NCBI GenBank assembly: GCA_003164715.1
Contig: PLTZ01000035.1
Span: forward strand, 30,428 to 94,427
Length of the DNA stretch: 64,000 bases
From: Opitutaceae bacterium
GTDB taxonomy: Bacteria > Verrucomicrobiota > Verrucomicrobiia > Opitutales > Opitutaceae
Reading direction: 5' to 3'
Shown piece by piece: positions 1 through 9,057 of this stretch. The position numbers were made by a program, and so were the translations under genes. Within the stretch, counting starts at the first letter, position 1. The number at the start of each line of letters is the position of its first letter. The notes under the pieces were generated by a model. The model had not been told where the DNA came from, searched no databases, and saw only the letters and a program-made list of their open reading frames with translations.

Positions 1-332
1 CCGAGCTGGACGCGCTCCGGGCGGAGGTCGCCCGCGCGGCGCCCGACATCGTGTGGGTGGGCCTCGGCACCCCGAAGCAGGAGCGCTTCATGGCCGGTCC
101 CGGGCGCTCGCTCGGCGCCCCGCTCCTCGTGGGCGTCGGCGCGGCGTTCGACTTCCACTCGGGGCGGGTCCCCCAGGCGCCCCGCTGGATGCAGAGGAGC
201 GGCCTGGAGTGGCTCTTCAGGCTCTGCACCGAGCCGCGGCGCCTGGGCCCGAGGTACCTGACCACCAACTCGCTCTTCGTCCTTCGCCTCGCCGCCCAGA
301 AGCTGGGGATCCGGCGCTATCCCTTGCAGTAA
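1..332 (+). CDS. WecG/TagA/CpsF-family glycosyltransferase, C-terminal part
   Basis: The reading frame is already open at base 3 and runs off the left edge, so only about the last 109 residues are present. The visible part carries the family's hallmark GLGTPKQE segment, preceded by a PDIVWV strand, then a GVGAAFDFHSG stretch and an R-AP-W-Q-GLEWL-RL block that is typical of the family end. These enzymes transfer N-acetylmannosaminuronate, N-acetylmannosamine or similar sugars to lipid-linked intermediates in cell-surface polysaccharide synthesis at the inner face of the membrane. The donor sugar cannot be told from this fragment. It may belong with a polysaccharide cluster to the left of the window. 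The gene after it is convergent. Confidence 0.88.
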   Translation, partial: ELDALRAEVARAAPDIVWVGLGTPKQERFMAGPGRSLGAPLLVGVGAAFDFHSGRVPQAPRWMQRSGLEWLFRLCTEPRRLGPRYLTTNSLFVLRLAAQKLGIRRYPLQ

Positions 333-333
333 G

Positions 334-999
334 TCAGAACAGGTCCCGCTGCACGATCGCGTCCCGCTTCCTGGGGTCGAGGGTGCTGAGAGCGAGCAGC
401 TGCATCGTCGTCAGGGACGCGAGCTCCGGCTGGCGCGCGAGCGAGGACAGCAGGAGCGCCCCGGCGAGCGCGTCGTAGAGCGCCGCGTGGAAGTGCCTGC
501 GCCCCTCCGGGCAATACGCCGAGGCGAGGGCGTCCAAGTCGCCCTGGAGCCCGCAGGCCGCCACCAGGGACTCGAGGCGCCCCGACCCCAGGCGCGGGTA
601 TAGTTGCGCGTAGATCCTCGCCGAGTCGATCCAGGGGCCCCAGTCGACCATGCGGTTGCCGGGCCTCGCGAAGTCGGGCGAGCTCCGCGGATAGGGCCAC
701 GCCGCCCGCAGGAGCGAGCTCTCGGCGCCCGCGTAGTGCGCGGCCAATGGCCCCCGCTCCCGCAGGTGGGCGAAGATCTCCCAGTCCGACGAGAAGGGCG
801 CGCACGCGGCGAGCGCCTCCCGGCGCAGCCCGTGGATGCGCGTGTCCGCAGCCCGGATCCGGCCGGTCGGCGCGCACAGGCGGGTCCGGGCCTCCGTCAC
901 GCGGCCGCCGACGAGCGTGGCGACGCCGTACTCAAGGACGCCCGAGGCGAGGCTGCCCTCAAAATCGATGAAGAAGACCGGCTGCGCCATCCACGACAT
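334..999 (-). CDS. DnaQ-like DEDDh 3'-5' exonuclease
   Basis: A 221-residue protein with an RNase H-fold exonuclease layout. Motif I is FFIDFEG (Asp12, Glu14) and the last motif is HAALYDA (His and Asp four residues apart), as in DEDDh enzymes such as the epsilon subunit. The middle motif is unusual: where relatives usually have HNAxFD, this protein reads HYAGAES, so a Glu may replace the metal-binding Asp. It probably trims single-stranded DNA or RNA ends, but the substrate is unknown. The first ATG (999) is used; a second ATG lies three codons in. It is convergent with the WecG-like gene, with one base between them. Confidence 0.72.
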   Translation of the reverse strand: MSWMAQPVFFIDFEGSLASGVLEYGVATLVGGRVTEARTRLCAPTGRIRAADTRIHGLRREALAACAPFSSDWEIFAHLRERGPLAAHYAGAESSLLRAAWPYPRSSPDFARPGNRMVDWGPWIDSARIYAQLYPRLGSGRLESLVAACGLQGDLDALASAYCPEGRRHFHAALYDALAGALLLSSLARQPELASLTTMQLLALSTLDPRKRDAIVQRDLF

Positions 1000-1080
1000 G
1001 GCGCGATCTTCCCCGATTCGCGTTCGGCTCCGAGCTCAATTTTTCGTGTCTTTCGCGCGATTCGCGGATTGAACCTTACC

Positions 1081-1848
1081 GTGAACCTCGAGCCCCACCG
1101 CGCCCTCATGATCGAGCTCGCCGAGCGAAGCGGCGAGTTCATCCGCCCCTTTTTCGGCCGGGCCGACCTTCAGGTGGAGCTCAAGGCCGACCTGTCCCCC
1201 GTCACGGCCGCCGACCGCGGCGCCGAGGACCTGATGCGGGGGATGATCCGCAAGGCGTTTCCCGGCCATGGTATCGTCGGGGAGGAGGCCGGGGCCGAGC
1301 GCCCGGATGCGGAGTTCGTCTGGGTGCTGGACCCCATCGACGGCACCCATTCCTTCACGGCCGCAGTCCCCCTCTTCGGCACCCTGATCGGCCTCCTCCA
1401 CCAGGGTGAGCCCGTCCTAGGCTGCATCCACCAGCCCATCCTGCGGCAGCTCCTTGTCGGCGACAACCGGAGCACATCGCTCAACGGAAGGCCCACCCGG
1501 GTCCGCCCGGCGCGGCCGATCGAGGAGGCGACGCTGCTCACGAGCGACCCTGCCGTCGTCGCCACCCGCCCCGAATGCCGCGGGTTCCGGGCGCTGATGG
1601 AGCAGTCCCGTCTCTCGCGGACCTGGGGCGACTGTTACGGCTACCTGTTGGTGGCGACCGGCTGGGCGGATGTCATGTACGACCCGCTCATGAACCTCTG
1701 GGACATCGCGGCCCTGGTCCCCGTCATCCGGGGCGCCGGGGGCGTCATCACGGATTCACGGGGCGGTCCCGCCTACCCCGCCACCTCGACCGTGGCGTCC
1801 TCGAACCCCGGCCTCCACAGGCAGGTCATCGACGCCCTCGGGCGCTAA
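1081..1848 (+). CDS. hisN: Inositol monophosphatase family, probable histidinol-phosphatase
   Basis: A 255-residue protein of the Mg-dependent inositol-monophosphatase fold. The metal and phosphate motifs are all present: GEE about residue 65, DPIDGT about residue 82, and a WDIAA...GAGG block near residue 205. The sequence, with an AADRGAED segment before the first motif and TWGDCYGY before the last, resembles the HisN branch, which dephosphorylates L-histidinol phosphate in histidine synthesis. Inositol phosphate or another sugar phosphate remains possible. The frame stays open far upstream, but homology begins at the GTG at 1081, which I use as the start. No good ribosome site is visible. 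It runs convergently into the PuuD-like gene. Confidence 0.8.
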   Translation: MNLEPHRALMIELAERSGEFIRPFFGRADLQVELKADLSPVTAADRGAEDLMRGMIRKAFPGHGIVGEEAGAERPDAEFVWVLDPIDGTHSFTAAVPLFGTLIGLLHQGEPVLGCIHQPILRQLLVGDNRSTSLNGRPTRVRPARPIEEATLLTSDPAVVATRPECRGFRALMEQSRLSRTWGDCYGYLLVATGWADVMYDPLMNLWDIAALVPVIRGAGGVITDSRGGPAYPATSTVASSNPGLHRQVIDALGR

Positions 1849-1859
1849 CCGGCCGCCGG

Positions 1860-3059
1860 CTACTTGGACGGCGCCCCGGCGGAGACCCAGGCGGCGATCA
1901 CCGCGCGCTCCTCGTCGGTGATCTTGGTGGAGTTGCCGAGCGGCATGATGCGCGTGACGACCACCTGCTGGTAGATCCTCTGGGCGTTCTGCACGATCGC
2001 GCCCGCGCCCTGGAGCACAAGCCCCGCCGGCGGCTGGGTGATGCCCGGGAACGTGGGCGCCTGCGAGTGGCACGTGACGCAGCGCTCCCCGACGATCGCC
2101 CTCACCCGGTCGAGCGTCACGGGGCCCGTGACAGGGGGAAGCGGCTGGACGCGCGGGGCGGTCCAGACCGCGACGGCCCCGAGGAGCGCCGCGGAGGCCG
2201 CCAGGCACGGCCACGCGAACGCCCCCTTGTGCCTCAGGTTGAAGAAGTGCCGGATGAGGACCCCCGCCGCGCCGATGAGCGCCAGGACCGCCCACGCCTG
2301 GGGATGGCCGTAGGTCGCCGCGTAGTGGTTACTGATCATGATGAACACGACCGGCAGCGTGAAGTAGTTGTTGTGGATGCTGCGCTGCTTGGCCCTCGCG
2401 CCGTCCGCCAGGTCGGGCGCCAGCCCCGCCTTCACCGCGGCGACCATCCGCTTCTGGCCCGGGATGATGACGAAGAAGACGTTCGCCGCCATGATGGTGC
2501 CGATGGAGGCGCCCACGTGGAGGTAGGCGGCCCGGCCCCCGAGGGTGCGCGACAGCTCCCAGGCAAGCAGCGTCAGGAGCCCGAAGACGACCGCGCCGAG
2601 GATCCCGCCGCGCCCCCCGAGCGGCGAGCGGCAGAGGAGATCGTACGCGAACCAGGAGAACACCATGCTCGCGATCCCGACCCCCACGGCCTGCGCCGAG
2701 GTGAGCTCCGCGACCGACGGGTCGACCATCATCGCCTGGGCGCGCAGCCAGTACACGATCACGAGGAGCGCCGTGCCCGACAGCCACGTCGTGTAGGCCT
2801 CCCACTTGAACCAGTGCAGGCGCTGCGGCAGCCACGCCGGAGCCACCGCGTACTTCTGGGGGTTGTAGAAGCCCCCACCGTGGACCGCCCAGAGCTCGCC
2901 GCTGACGCCCTTTCTCGCCGCGTCGGAGCCGGGCTCCGGCGGCTCCAGGCTGGCGTCGAGCCAGATGAAGTAGAACGAGGAGCCGACCCACGCTATACCG
3001 GCGACGACATGCAGCCAGCGCAGCAGCATGCCGAGGATCTCGATCAGGTGGGCTTCCAT
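1860..3059 (-). CDS. puuD: PuuD-type urate hydroxylase membrane protein with C-terminal cytochrome c
   Basis: About 399 residues. It begins with a membrane helix region (HVVAGIAWVGSSFYFIWLD), followed by several further hydrophobic helices through about residue 300, and ends with a cytochrome c domain carrying a CVTCH heme-binding site near residue 330 and a PLGN segment whose Met (in RIMPLGN) is a plausible axial ligand. This combination matches the PuuD family (DUF989), described as a membrane-bound, cytochrome-c-linked urate oxidase. The codon before the ATG at 3059 is an in-frame GTG that could also start translation. No other purine-breakdown gene is adjacent, so the urate role is a family inference. 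An alternative is a general electron-transfer membrane protein. Confidence 0.78.
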   Translation of the reverse strand: MEAHLIEILGMLLRWLHVVAGIAWVGSSFYFIWLDASLEPPEPGSDAARKGVSGELWAVHGGGFYNPQKYAVAPAWLPQRLHWFKWEAYTTWLSGTALLVIVYWLRAQAMMVDPSVAELTSAQAVGVGIASMVFSWFAYDLLCRSPLGGRGGILGAVVFGLLTLLAWELSRTLGGRAAYLHVGASIGTIMAANVFFVIIPGQKRMVAAVKAGLAPDLADGARAKQRSIHNNYFTLPVVFIMISNHYAATYGHPQAWAVLALIGAAGVLIRHFFNLRHKGAFAWPCLAASAALLGAVAVWTAPRVQPLPPVTGPVTLDRVRAIVGERCVTCHSQAPTFPGITQPPAGLVLQGAGAIVQNAQRIYQQVVVTRIMPLGNSTKITDEERAVIAAWVSAGAPSK

Positions 3060-3072
3060 CACTGGGGCGCCC

Positions 3073-4650
3073 CTAGGTCGCGGTTTCCGTGTACCGCGCC
3101 TCGCGGATCACCGTGATCTTGATCGTGCTCGGATACTGCAGCTCGCCCTCGATCCTGCGCCTGAGCTCCTTGGCGATGTCGCGGGCCCGGTCGTCCGTGA
3201 CTTCCTGGGGCGAGACGACGACCCGGATCTCCCTGCCGGCCTGGATGGCGAACGCCTGCTGGACGCCCTCGATCGACATCGCGAGGTCCTCCAGGCGCTT
3301 GAGGCGCTGGATGTAGCTCTCCATGGTCTCGGCGCGCGCGCCGGGGCGGGTCGCCGAGATCGTGTCCGCGAGGATAACGAGGCCCGCGTAGATGGTCTCG
3401 GGCTTCACCTCCTCGTGGTGCGCCGCGACCGCGTTGACGACGATCGGGGTCTCGCCGTGGCGCCTGATGAATTCGGCGCCGATACTGGCGTGGCTTCCCT
3501 CCAATTCGCCCGAGACCGCCTTGCCGAGGTCGTGGAGGAGGCCAGCGCGCTTGGCCAGGTTGGGGTCCAGCCCGACCTCGCTCGCGATCAGCGACGCCAG
3601 GAACGCCGTCTCGACCGAGTGGTCGAGCACGTTCTGGTTGTAGGAGAACCGGTACTTGAGCTTGCCGAGCAGCTTGATGATCTCCGGGTGGAGGCCGTTG
3701 ATGTTGAGCTTCGTGACGGCGTCCTCGCCGGCCTGGGTTGTGGACAGGTCGATCTCGTCCTGCGCCCGTTTCACGTACTCCTCGATGCTGGCCGGATGGA
3801 TGCGCCCGTCCTTGACCAGGGCCTCCAGCGCGTTGCGCGCGATCTCGCGGCGCACGGGGTCGAAGGACGACAGGAGAACCAGCTGGGGCGACTCGTCGAT
3901 CAGGAGCGTGACGCCGGTCGCCGCCTCGAACGACTTGATGTTGCGGCCCTCGCGGCCGATGAGCCGGCCCTTCATGTCCTCGCTCGGCAGGTGGACGAGC
4001 GAGGCCGTCAGGTCGGTGTTGGGCTTGCTTGCCAGGCGCTGCATCGAGGCGATCAGGATGCGGCGCGACTGCGTCTGCAGCTCCTGGTCCGACTTCTCGA
4101 GCGTGTCGCGGCGCAGCGCGCGCAGCTCGTCCTGGCACTCGAGGAGCACCTCCTCGCGCAGCTGCTTGCGGATCTCCTCGCTGTCGAGCTGCGACACGCC
4201 CTCGAGCCGCTTGCGCACGTTCTTGGAGAGGTCGCGGATCGCGTCGCGCGCCTGCTTGACGGCGCCGCTCTCGCGGTTGAGCCGCTCCTGGCGCTGCTCC
4301 AGCTGGAAGTCGAGGAGCGCAAGCGACTCCTCGTGCGCGCGGATCTCCCGCAGCCTGATGTCCGACTCGATCTCGCGCCGGTCGAATTCGCGGTTGAGCT
4401 CGGCCCGTTTCTCCTGGATCTCCGCCTCCGCCTTCTGCCTGAGCTCGCCGGCCGCCACGGCCGCCTCGCGGCGGGCTACCTCGATCAGCTCCGCGGCCTG
4501 CTCATGGGCCACCCGGCGGGAGTATCGCGTCACCAGCCAGACCACAATGAAGCCCACGAGCCCCCCAAAGAAGAGGGAAAGCGGGAACGCCGCGTCAGTC
4601 AGTCCGCCAGGCAGCGTGGGTGCTATTTCGGCTACAGTTGCTAAGGCCAA
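3073..4650 (-). CDS. rny: Ribonuclease Y
   Basis: A 525-residue endoribonuclease that starts bulk mRNA decay at the inner face of the membrane. A single membrane helix lies near residues 18-42, followed by a long charged coiled coil to about residue 200, a KH RNA-binding domain with the GRLIGREGRNIK loop, and an HD metal-phosphohydrolase domain with HSVETAF and LLHDLGKA, then HHEE. Length and domain order are normal. The best start is a TTG at 4650, because no ATG or GTG precedes the hydrophobic segment in frame. The neighbouring puuD follows after 13 bases on the same strand, so co-transcription is possible. RNase E/G is encoded 11 kb away. Confidence 0.95.
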   Translation of the reverse strand: MALATVAEIAPTLPGGLTDAAFPLSLFFGGLVGFIVVWLVTRYSRRVAHEQAAELIEVARREAAVAAGELRQKAEAEIQEKRAELNREFDRREIESDIRLREIRAHEESLALLDFQLEQRQERLNRESGAVKQARDAIRDLSKNVRKRLEGVSQLDSEEIRKQLREEVLLECQDELRALRRDTLEKSDQELQTQSRRILIASMQRLASKPNTDLTASLVHLPSEDMKGRLIGREGRNIKSFEAATGVTLLIDESPQLVLLSSFDPVRREIARNALEALVKDGRIHPASIEEYVKRAQDEIDLSTTQAGEDAVTKLNINGLHPEIIKLLGKLKYRFSYNQNVLDHSVETAFLASLIASEVGLDPNLAKRAGLLHDLGKAVSGELEGSHASIGAEFIRRHGETPIVVNAVAAHHEEVKPETIYAGLVILADTISATRPGARAETMESYIQRLKRLEDLAMSIEGVQQAFAIQAGREIRVVVSPQEVTDDRARDIAKELRRRIEGELQYPSTIKITVIREARYTETAT

Positions 4651-4665
4651 GTATAGGGTTGGGTT

Positions 4666-4693
4666 AACATAGGGGGTGGTAGGCGGACCTCAA
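4666..4693 (-). promoter_or_regulatory. Possible promoter for RNase Y
   Basis: On the minus strand a TTGAGG element (4688-4693) is followed after 16 bases by TATGTT (4666-4671). Each matches the sigma-70 consensus at four of six positions. A transcript starting about seven bases downstream would leave only a very short leader before the TTG start at 4650. This is a weak, pattern-based call. Confidence 0.3.
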
Positions 4694-5234
4694 GTCTCTT
4701 TACCCGCCGTTTCGGTCTGTTGACACTCAATATCTTAGGCAGTTTCCAGAACGGCTGCGATGATGTCCGGCGGGAGCGGCCTTCTCGTTGCGCCCCGCGG
4801 AGTCCAGCGAGTGCTCCTCTTGGCCGACGGGAATATTCCCAAGTGGATATGGCCGCCTTACAGCAGTTGCTCGCAATCGACCCTCCCCATGCCTGGTGCG
4901 ACAAGGCGGGCAGCCTCGGAGACAACGAATATGGCGGCGCCTATGGCCGACTCACAGCATATCGCGTCCAGGATTGAAACGCGGTCCGTCACAATGCCGG
5001 CTTTGGGTTTGGGCGTGATTCAAGGGGAGCGGAAAGAGGTCACTGCGAATCCTTGCGCGGGTAATCGAGACAGGGCTGCATAATGGCTCGCTCGCTAGAT
5101 CCGGGCCGCCGGCGAATTAGGGAGATCCAACAGACTTCGCGCAATGCGATGCGTCCCACGGGCAATCTCCGCACCCGCGCGGATACTGTCCATTTTGGGT
5201 AGCAGATCAGGGCGGCGGACCGCATAGTCGCCTT
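4694..5234. other. Gene-free stretch at the left edge of the polysaccharide island
   Basis: More than 500 bases lie between the RNase Y promoter region and the FkbM gene. Short open frames exist on both strands, but none resembles a protein family or shows sustained codon bias. A TTGACA hexamer at 4719-4724 has no good partner at promoter spacing. I see no RNA gene or repeat. It may be decayed sequence at an island boundary. Confidence 0.5.
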
Positions 5235-6104
5235 GTGAGACACGCCGCAATCAAGAAGCTAGCTGTCCGCATTTTCGGGCACATCGCTCCCTCGACATTG
5301 CGCTTCATTGCGCACCACAATCCGATCAATCGCGGTCGATGGCCGGTGTTAAGTGCACTGAGGGAAGACCCGGTTTGCCGCGAGTGGCTCGCGGCGCTCG
5401 AAAACCCCACTAGGACGCGGCGTGGCTTCAGAATATACACCGTTCCTGGCGACCTAACGTCCGACTGGATCAAGCTTCACGGCCAACATGAAACCGGCAC
5501 AGAGAGATTCATATTGGATCACCTGAAGCCAAACTCGACCTTCCTAGACGTTGGGGCCAATATTGGTTACTTCTCGCTGCTTGCCGCAATTGCAGGCAAA
5601 GCCAAGGTCATCTCATTTGAACCCCAGGGTCCAATTGCAGATCTTCTGCTCAAGTCAGTCGCCCACAACCACGTTGAGGACTCGGTTCGGGTGGAGCGGA
5701 TGGCGTTGTCAAACGTCGCCGCGACGATGAAGATGACGTCATGCCCGGGCAACACGGGCCACGCGCGATTGATAGAGTTTGACGATCAAGGGGGCCAGCC
5801 TTCCCCCGTTGCCGTCGTCGTTCTCGACGACTGGCTGAGAGAGCATCCGGCCGGCCAGGTTTCGGTATGCAAGATCGACACGGAGGGAACTGAGCTCAAG
5901 GTCCTGGAGGGAATGCATCAATTGCTCGACCGGGATTGCCCGGCGATCGTAGTTGAGGTCGTCGGTGAATTCCTAGCTGAATTCGCTGCGTCCGGCGCGC
6001 GAATCTTCGAGTTACTCGCGCGACACGGCTATTCCGATGTCTCGACCCGTTATACCTTCGACGGCGAATTCAACAGGTATTTCGTCAAGGCAGACGACGT
6101 CTGA
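5235..6104 (+). CDS. FkbM-family SAM-dependent methyltransferase
   Basis: A 289-residue protein. The SAM-binding motif FLDVGANIGYFSLLAA lies near residue 98, followed by ISFEPQGP, and a KIDTEGTELKVLEGM segment near residue 215 is diagnostic of FkbM methyltransferases. Such enzymes O-methylate sugars or other hydroxyl groups and are frequent in surface-polysaccharide loci, which fits the genes that follow. The start is a GTG at 5235; no strong ribosome site is seen and the precise N terminus is uncertain. It is transcribed away from RNase Y and convergent with the exosortase gene. Confidence 0.85.
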   Translation: MRHAAIKKLAVRIFGHIAPSTLRFIAHHNPINRGRWPVLSALREDPVCREWLAALENPTRTRRGFRIYTVPGDLTSDWIKLHGQHETGTERFILDHLKPNSTFLDVGANIGYFSLLAAIAGKAKVISFEPQGPIADLLLKSVAHNHVEDSVRVERMALSNVAATMKMTSCPGNTGHARLIEFDDQGGQPSPVAVVVLDDWLREHPAGQVSVCKIDTEGTELKVLEGMHQLLDRDCPAIVVEVVGEFLAEFAASGARIFELLARHGYSDVSTRYTFDGEFNRYFVKADDV

Positions 6105-6210
6105 TTCACCACCCGTCACCGGGGGGCCCCACACCCCACAAATTGGAGCGCGCGACAATCGTCAGTTTGAATCTTCGCGATTCCCGACCCCGGGGTCCGC
6201 AGAACACGGC

Positions 6211-7854
6211 CTAATGGGATGGATGTGCGGTTATCGCGGGCTGGAACGAAGGCAGCGTCGCGCTCAACACGGACTGGATCCTCGCCAAACCCGCGTCCTC
6301 TCCGTCGTCGGCGCCCGTCTGCAGGAGAATGTATGCCCACCGGGTCGCGCGCCCAAGAAAAATGCGATCCCAAGCGTCACAAAACATCATCTCAAACTGC
6401 GAATGCACAATCCGGCCGTCGCCCACAAACCAATATGCGACCAATTCCGGGACCAACCGCCGGGCACCACCCGGCCCTGCAAGCTCACGGTGAACCTTGA
6501 GGACGGTCCCATCAAAGTCTGAGCGGGCCCGGCCCGGATAACTAAAGCGGTGCGTCGATGAACCGTCGATCGTCCATCCCTGGCCCACAAGACAAAGTTC
6601 AGGGCGGTGGATCGAGGAACGGTCGCGTCCGCTAAGCACAATCGATAGAAGCACCCGGCGCCCCGGTGTATCCAAGTTCACATAGAGCCTCCTGGAGAAT
6701 CCCGTATCGGGCGGCAGAATGGTGCGCTCGACCTTAGTGGGCTCAACATGGCGCCCAATCCATTCCGATCCGATGAAAGCTGGCAGCTCCGCTGGATTCG
6801 CGCCGCCGCCTGCTAATATCACGCCGGGGCTCTCACCGGCCGAGACGGACAAGCGGTGCGAAAGGAGTGCCGCTTCAACAACTACGGAAAGTATGACGGC
6901 CGCAGCGATCGATGCCGAACCAAGTCCCGCGCGTGGTCCGGGACTTTTCACGCGCAAGGAATCTACATTACCGGTCGCCCAATCGGGCCTGAAGCGGGCG
7001 ATGGCCTCCGCGATGGCTATCACGCCCACCACAACGATCATGAAGACAACAAATCCCATAGCCTCGTGCACTCGGTCGCCCCAGGCCTGGCCACCCCACT
7101 GGGCAGCGATTACGATAATCAGAATTCTCAGCACATTCCCTAGATATACCAGTGGCATGCTGAGGAGCAGTACCGCACAGCGAAGCCAAGCGGGTCTTAA
7201 CCGCAGGTAGCTGATAAAGAGCGAAAGGGCAGCAAGCGCCATCAACGAACGAATGCCGGAACATGCAGCGGCCACGTCGTATTGATAGCGGCCATCCGGG
7301 GAGATGAGCTGTGTTCCGTTTCGTAGAACAGCTATTCCAAGGAGGTTTGCAATTTGTCCACCGGCTCGGACGACCCACATCCGCAGCCAGAATCCCAACG
7401 TGTCGAGGGCATTGACAGGGATGGCGAATGCCAAGAACGCCACCGGGAACGCAGAAGCCCGCCCCCATCTTCGGCCTCCGCCCAGTACCAGGACCCCCCA
7501 GATGCACAAAAGCAGCGCTGCGATGGACAATCGGGGCTGCTGGGCGACAAAACCCAGCGCGTGGAGCAGGAGGCCCAAAGCAAGGGCGGCTGCGGACTTG
7601 ATGCCGTCCGACTGCTGATCGCCGTTGTCCCTCCGGAGATTGCGCCATAGCAAAAAGACGCTGAGAGCGAGGACGAGCCATGCGTGCTCGTTCTCGGAGT
7701 CGGGATTCACCCATTGGAATCCCCACCAATAAAACAAGGAGTCCGAGGCGATGTAGCCATGCGTCGCGTTCCCCCAGAACTGGAACAGGGCGACGCACGC
7801 ACCACCGCAAAGAATCGCATACAAGGGCCGCGGCCCGAGATTCTCCACCTTCAC
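6211..7854 (-). CDS. Exosortase fused to EpsI-type (DUF3485) domain
   Basis: A 547-residue protein. Its N-terminal 290 residues are a polytopic exosortase/archaeosortase domain with the catalytic set visible: Cys198 in AAACSGIRSL, Arg243 in GNVLRIL and His263 in DRVHEAMG. After a further helix near residue 315, the C-terminal 200 residues form an EpsI-like DUF3485 domain with the characteristic SSIHRPELCLVGQGW segment. Exosortases cleave and anchor proteins bearing PEP-CTERM-type C-terminal signals and usually sit with exopolysaccharide genes, as here. The GTG start at 7854 overlaps the stop of the upstream glycosyltransferase gene as GTGA, so the two are translationally coupled. No recognisable sorting-signal substrate is encoded in the window. 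Confidence 0.9.
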   Translation of the reverse strand: MKVENLGPRPLYAILCGGACVALFQFWGNATHGYIASDSLFYWWGFQWVNPDSENEHAWLVLALSVFLLWRNLRRDNGDQQSDGIKSAAALALGLLLHALGFVAQQPRLSIAALLLCIWGVLVLGGGRRWGRASAFPVAFLAFAIPVNALDTLGFWLRMWVVRAGGQIANLLGIAVLRNGTQLISPDGRYQYDVAAACSGIRSLMALAALSLFISYLRLRPAWLRCAVLLLSMPLVYLGNVLRILIIVIAAQWGGQAWGDRVHEAMGFVVFMIVVVGVIAIAEAIARFRPDWATGNVDSLRVKSPGPRAGLGSASIAAAVILSVVVEAALLSHRLSVSAGESPGVILAGGGANPAELPAFIGSEWIGRHVEPTKVERTILPPDTGFSRRLYVNLDTPGRRVLLSIVLSGRDRSSIHRPELCLVGQGWTIDGSSTHRFSYPGRARSDFDGTVLKVHRELAGPGGARRLVPELVAYWFVGDGRIVHSQFEMMFCDAWDRIFLGRATRWAYILLQTGADDGEDAGLARIQSVLSATLPSFQPAITAHPSH

Positions 7855-8966
7855 GGCTGTGCTGCTCCAATCATCGAGAGGACCGCATTCACCCGTTCGA
7901 TGGTGAGTCGATCAAAGCTGAACAGTTTCGATCGTTCAATTCCAGAAGCTCTCAACCGAGCCCTTTGGTCGCCATCGCTACAGATCCTTTCCAGCGCCTG
8001 CGAAGCGCGCGTGCAGTCAGCAAAGTCAACATACGAAGCGCAATCGCCCGCAACCTCTCGGAGAACCGGAATGTCATGAACAAGACACGGACACCCGCAA
8101 GCCATTGACTCAAGCACGCTCCGACCGAAAGTCTCTTCTGAAGTCGAAAGCACATAAGCACTTGCGCCGCGGTAAAGGGCAGGCAGCGCCTCGTCGTCAA
8201 CCCATCCGAGGAACCGAACGTCCTTAAGTATGGAGAGCCGTGCCGCCTCGGCCTCGGCGCGGTGCCGTCCGCCCGCCCAGTCGCCCCCTGCCAGCACGAA
8301 AGGAAACTCTGAACGCATCGTCGCGGGCAGGCCGGCATATGCGGCAAGCGCAAGCTCAACCCGTTTGTAGGCATAGAAGTTAGAGGCCCAAAGTATATAG
8401 CGACCCGTAATCCCGGGCACACCGCTTGGACCGTCAGGCATGAACAGATCGTGCCGCAAGCCCTCCGGGCTCACAAGGATCGGACCCTTTGCAGGCCCAA
8501 GGCGGGACTTGGTCCAAGCGGAATTCACGACAACAAGGGACGCCTTATCGAGGCCTCGAGACACAGCCCAGGCGCGGTACACATCGCGAACGCCCCGGCC
8601 CCTGCGCAGGTGGTTAAGCGCGAAGACATGCATGGCGACCGGCAGCCCCGCGGGCCTCACCGGGAAGAAGCCAACGGTCAGGAGCGCGGCAGCCCCACGC
8701 GCTCGCGCCTCCCGACCAACTTCGAAATGGTCGGCGAACAGTCTGCGAAGAGGCTGTCCGTTGGACGGATATGCCCGGCAAACCTCCACACCCGTATCCT
8801 CGACCGGCCACGGTGCCCCCTTCCCAACGAATACCAGCCAGGTCACTTCTGGGAAGAGCCTGCGGGCGTGCGCCACGAACTCCGGGAAAAGTGTGCTTAG
8901 CCCTGTTCGCCTGCAGGGGTCTTCACACAGCGTCGAGAGGGCAAGCTTCACGCGCATGGCCTGCAT
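7851..8966 (-). CDS. GT4-family glycosyltransferase
   Basis: A 371-residue GT-B-fold glycosyltransferase. The C-terminal half shows the group 1 pattern: YILWASNFYAYKRVELAL near residue 195, ADVRFLGWVDDEALPALY-like residues near 250-265, and STSEETFGRSVLESMACGCP near 280-300, where the two Glu residues bind the nucleotide sugar. It probably adds one sugar to the lipid-linked repeat unit built by this island, at the cytoplasmic membrane face. The first ATG (8966) is used; an ATG three codons later is equally possible. It overlaps the exosortase start by four bases and diverges from the flippase gene with about 90 bases between. Confidence 0.88.
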   Translation of the reverse strand: MQAMRVKLALSTLCEDPCRRTGLSTLFPEFVAHARRLFPEVTWLVFVGKGAPWPVEDTGVEVCRAYPSNGQPLRRLFADHFEVGREARARGAAALLTVGFFPVRPAGLPVAMHVFALNHLRRGRGVRDVYRAWAVSRGLDKASLVVVNSAWTKSRLGPAKGPILVSPEGLRHDLFMPDGPSGVPGITGRYILWASNFYAYKRVELALAAYAGLPATMRSEFPFVLAGGDWAGGRHRAEAEAARLSILKDVRFLGWVDDEALPALYRGASAYVLSTSEETFGRSVLESMACGCPCLVHDIPVLREVAGDCASYVDFADCTRASQALERICSDGDQRARLRASGIERSKLFSFDRLTIERVNAVLSMIGAAQP

Positions 8967-9057
8967 TCCAGCCGCTCTGAGCCGTTCGCCAAGCGAAATT
9001 ACCCAGGTTCGCGCGAAGTATTGTCACCCACGGGTTCCACCCCCACCGTAACTCGGC

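Noticed and set aside
4719..4740. TTGACA hexamer as a promoter for the FkbM gene
   Set aside because: No acceptable -10 at 16-18 bases and the gene is 500 bases away.
4641..4925. A 94-codon minus-strand frame upstream of RNase Y
   Set aside because: It overlaps the RNase Y start and promoter region and has no family-like content.
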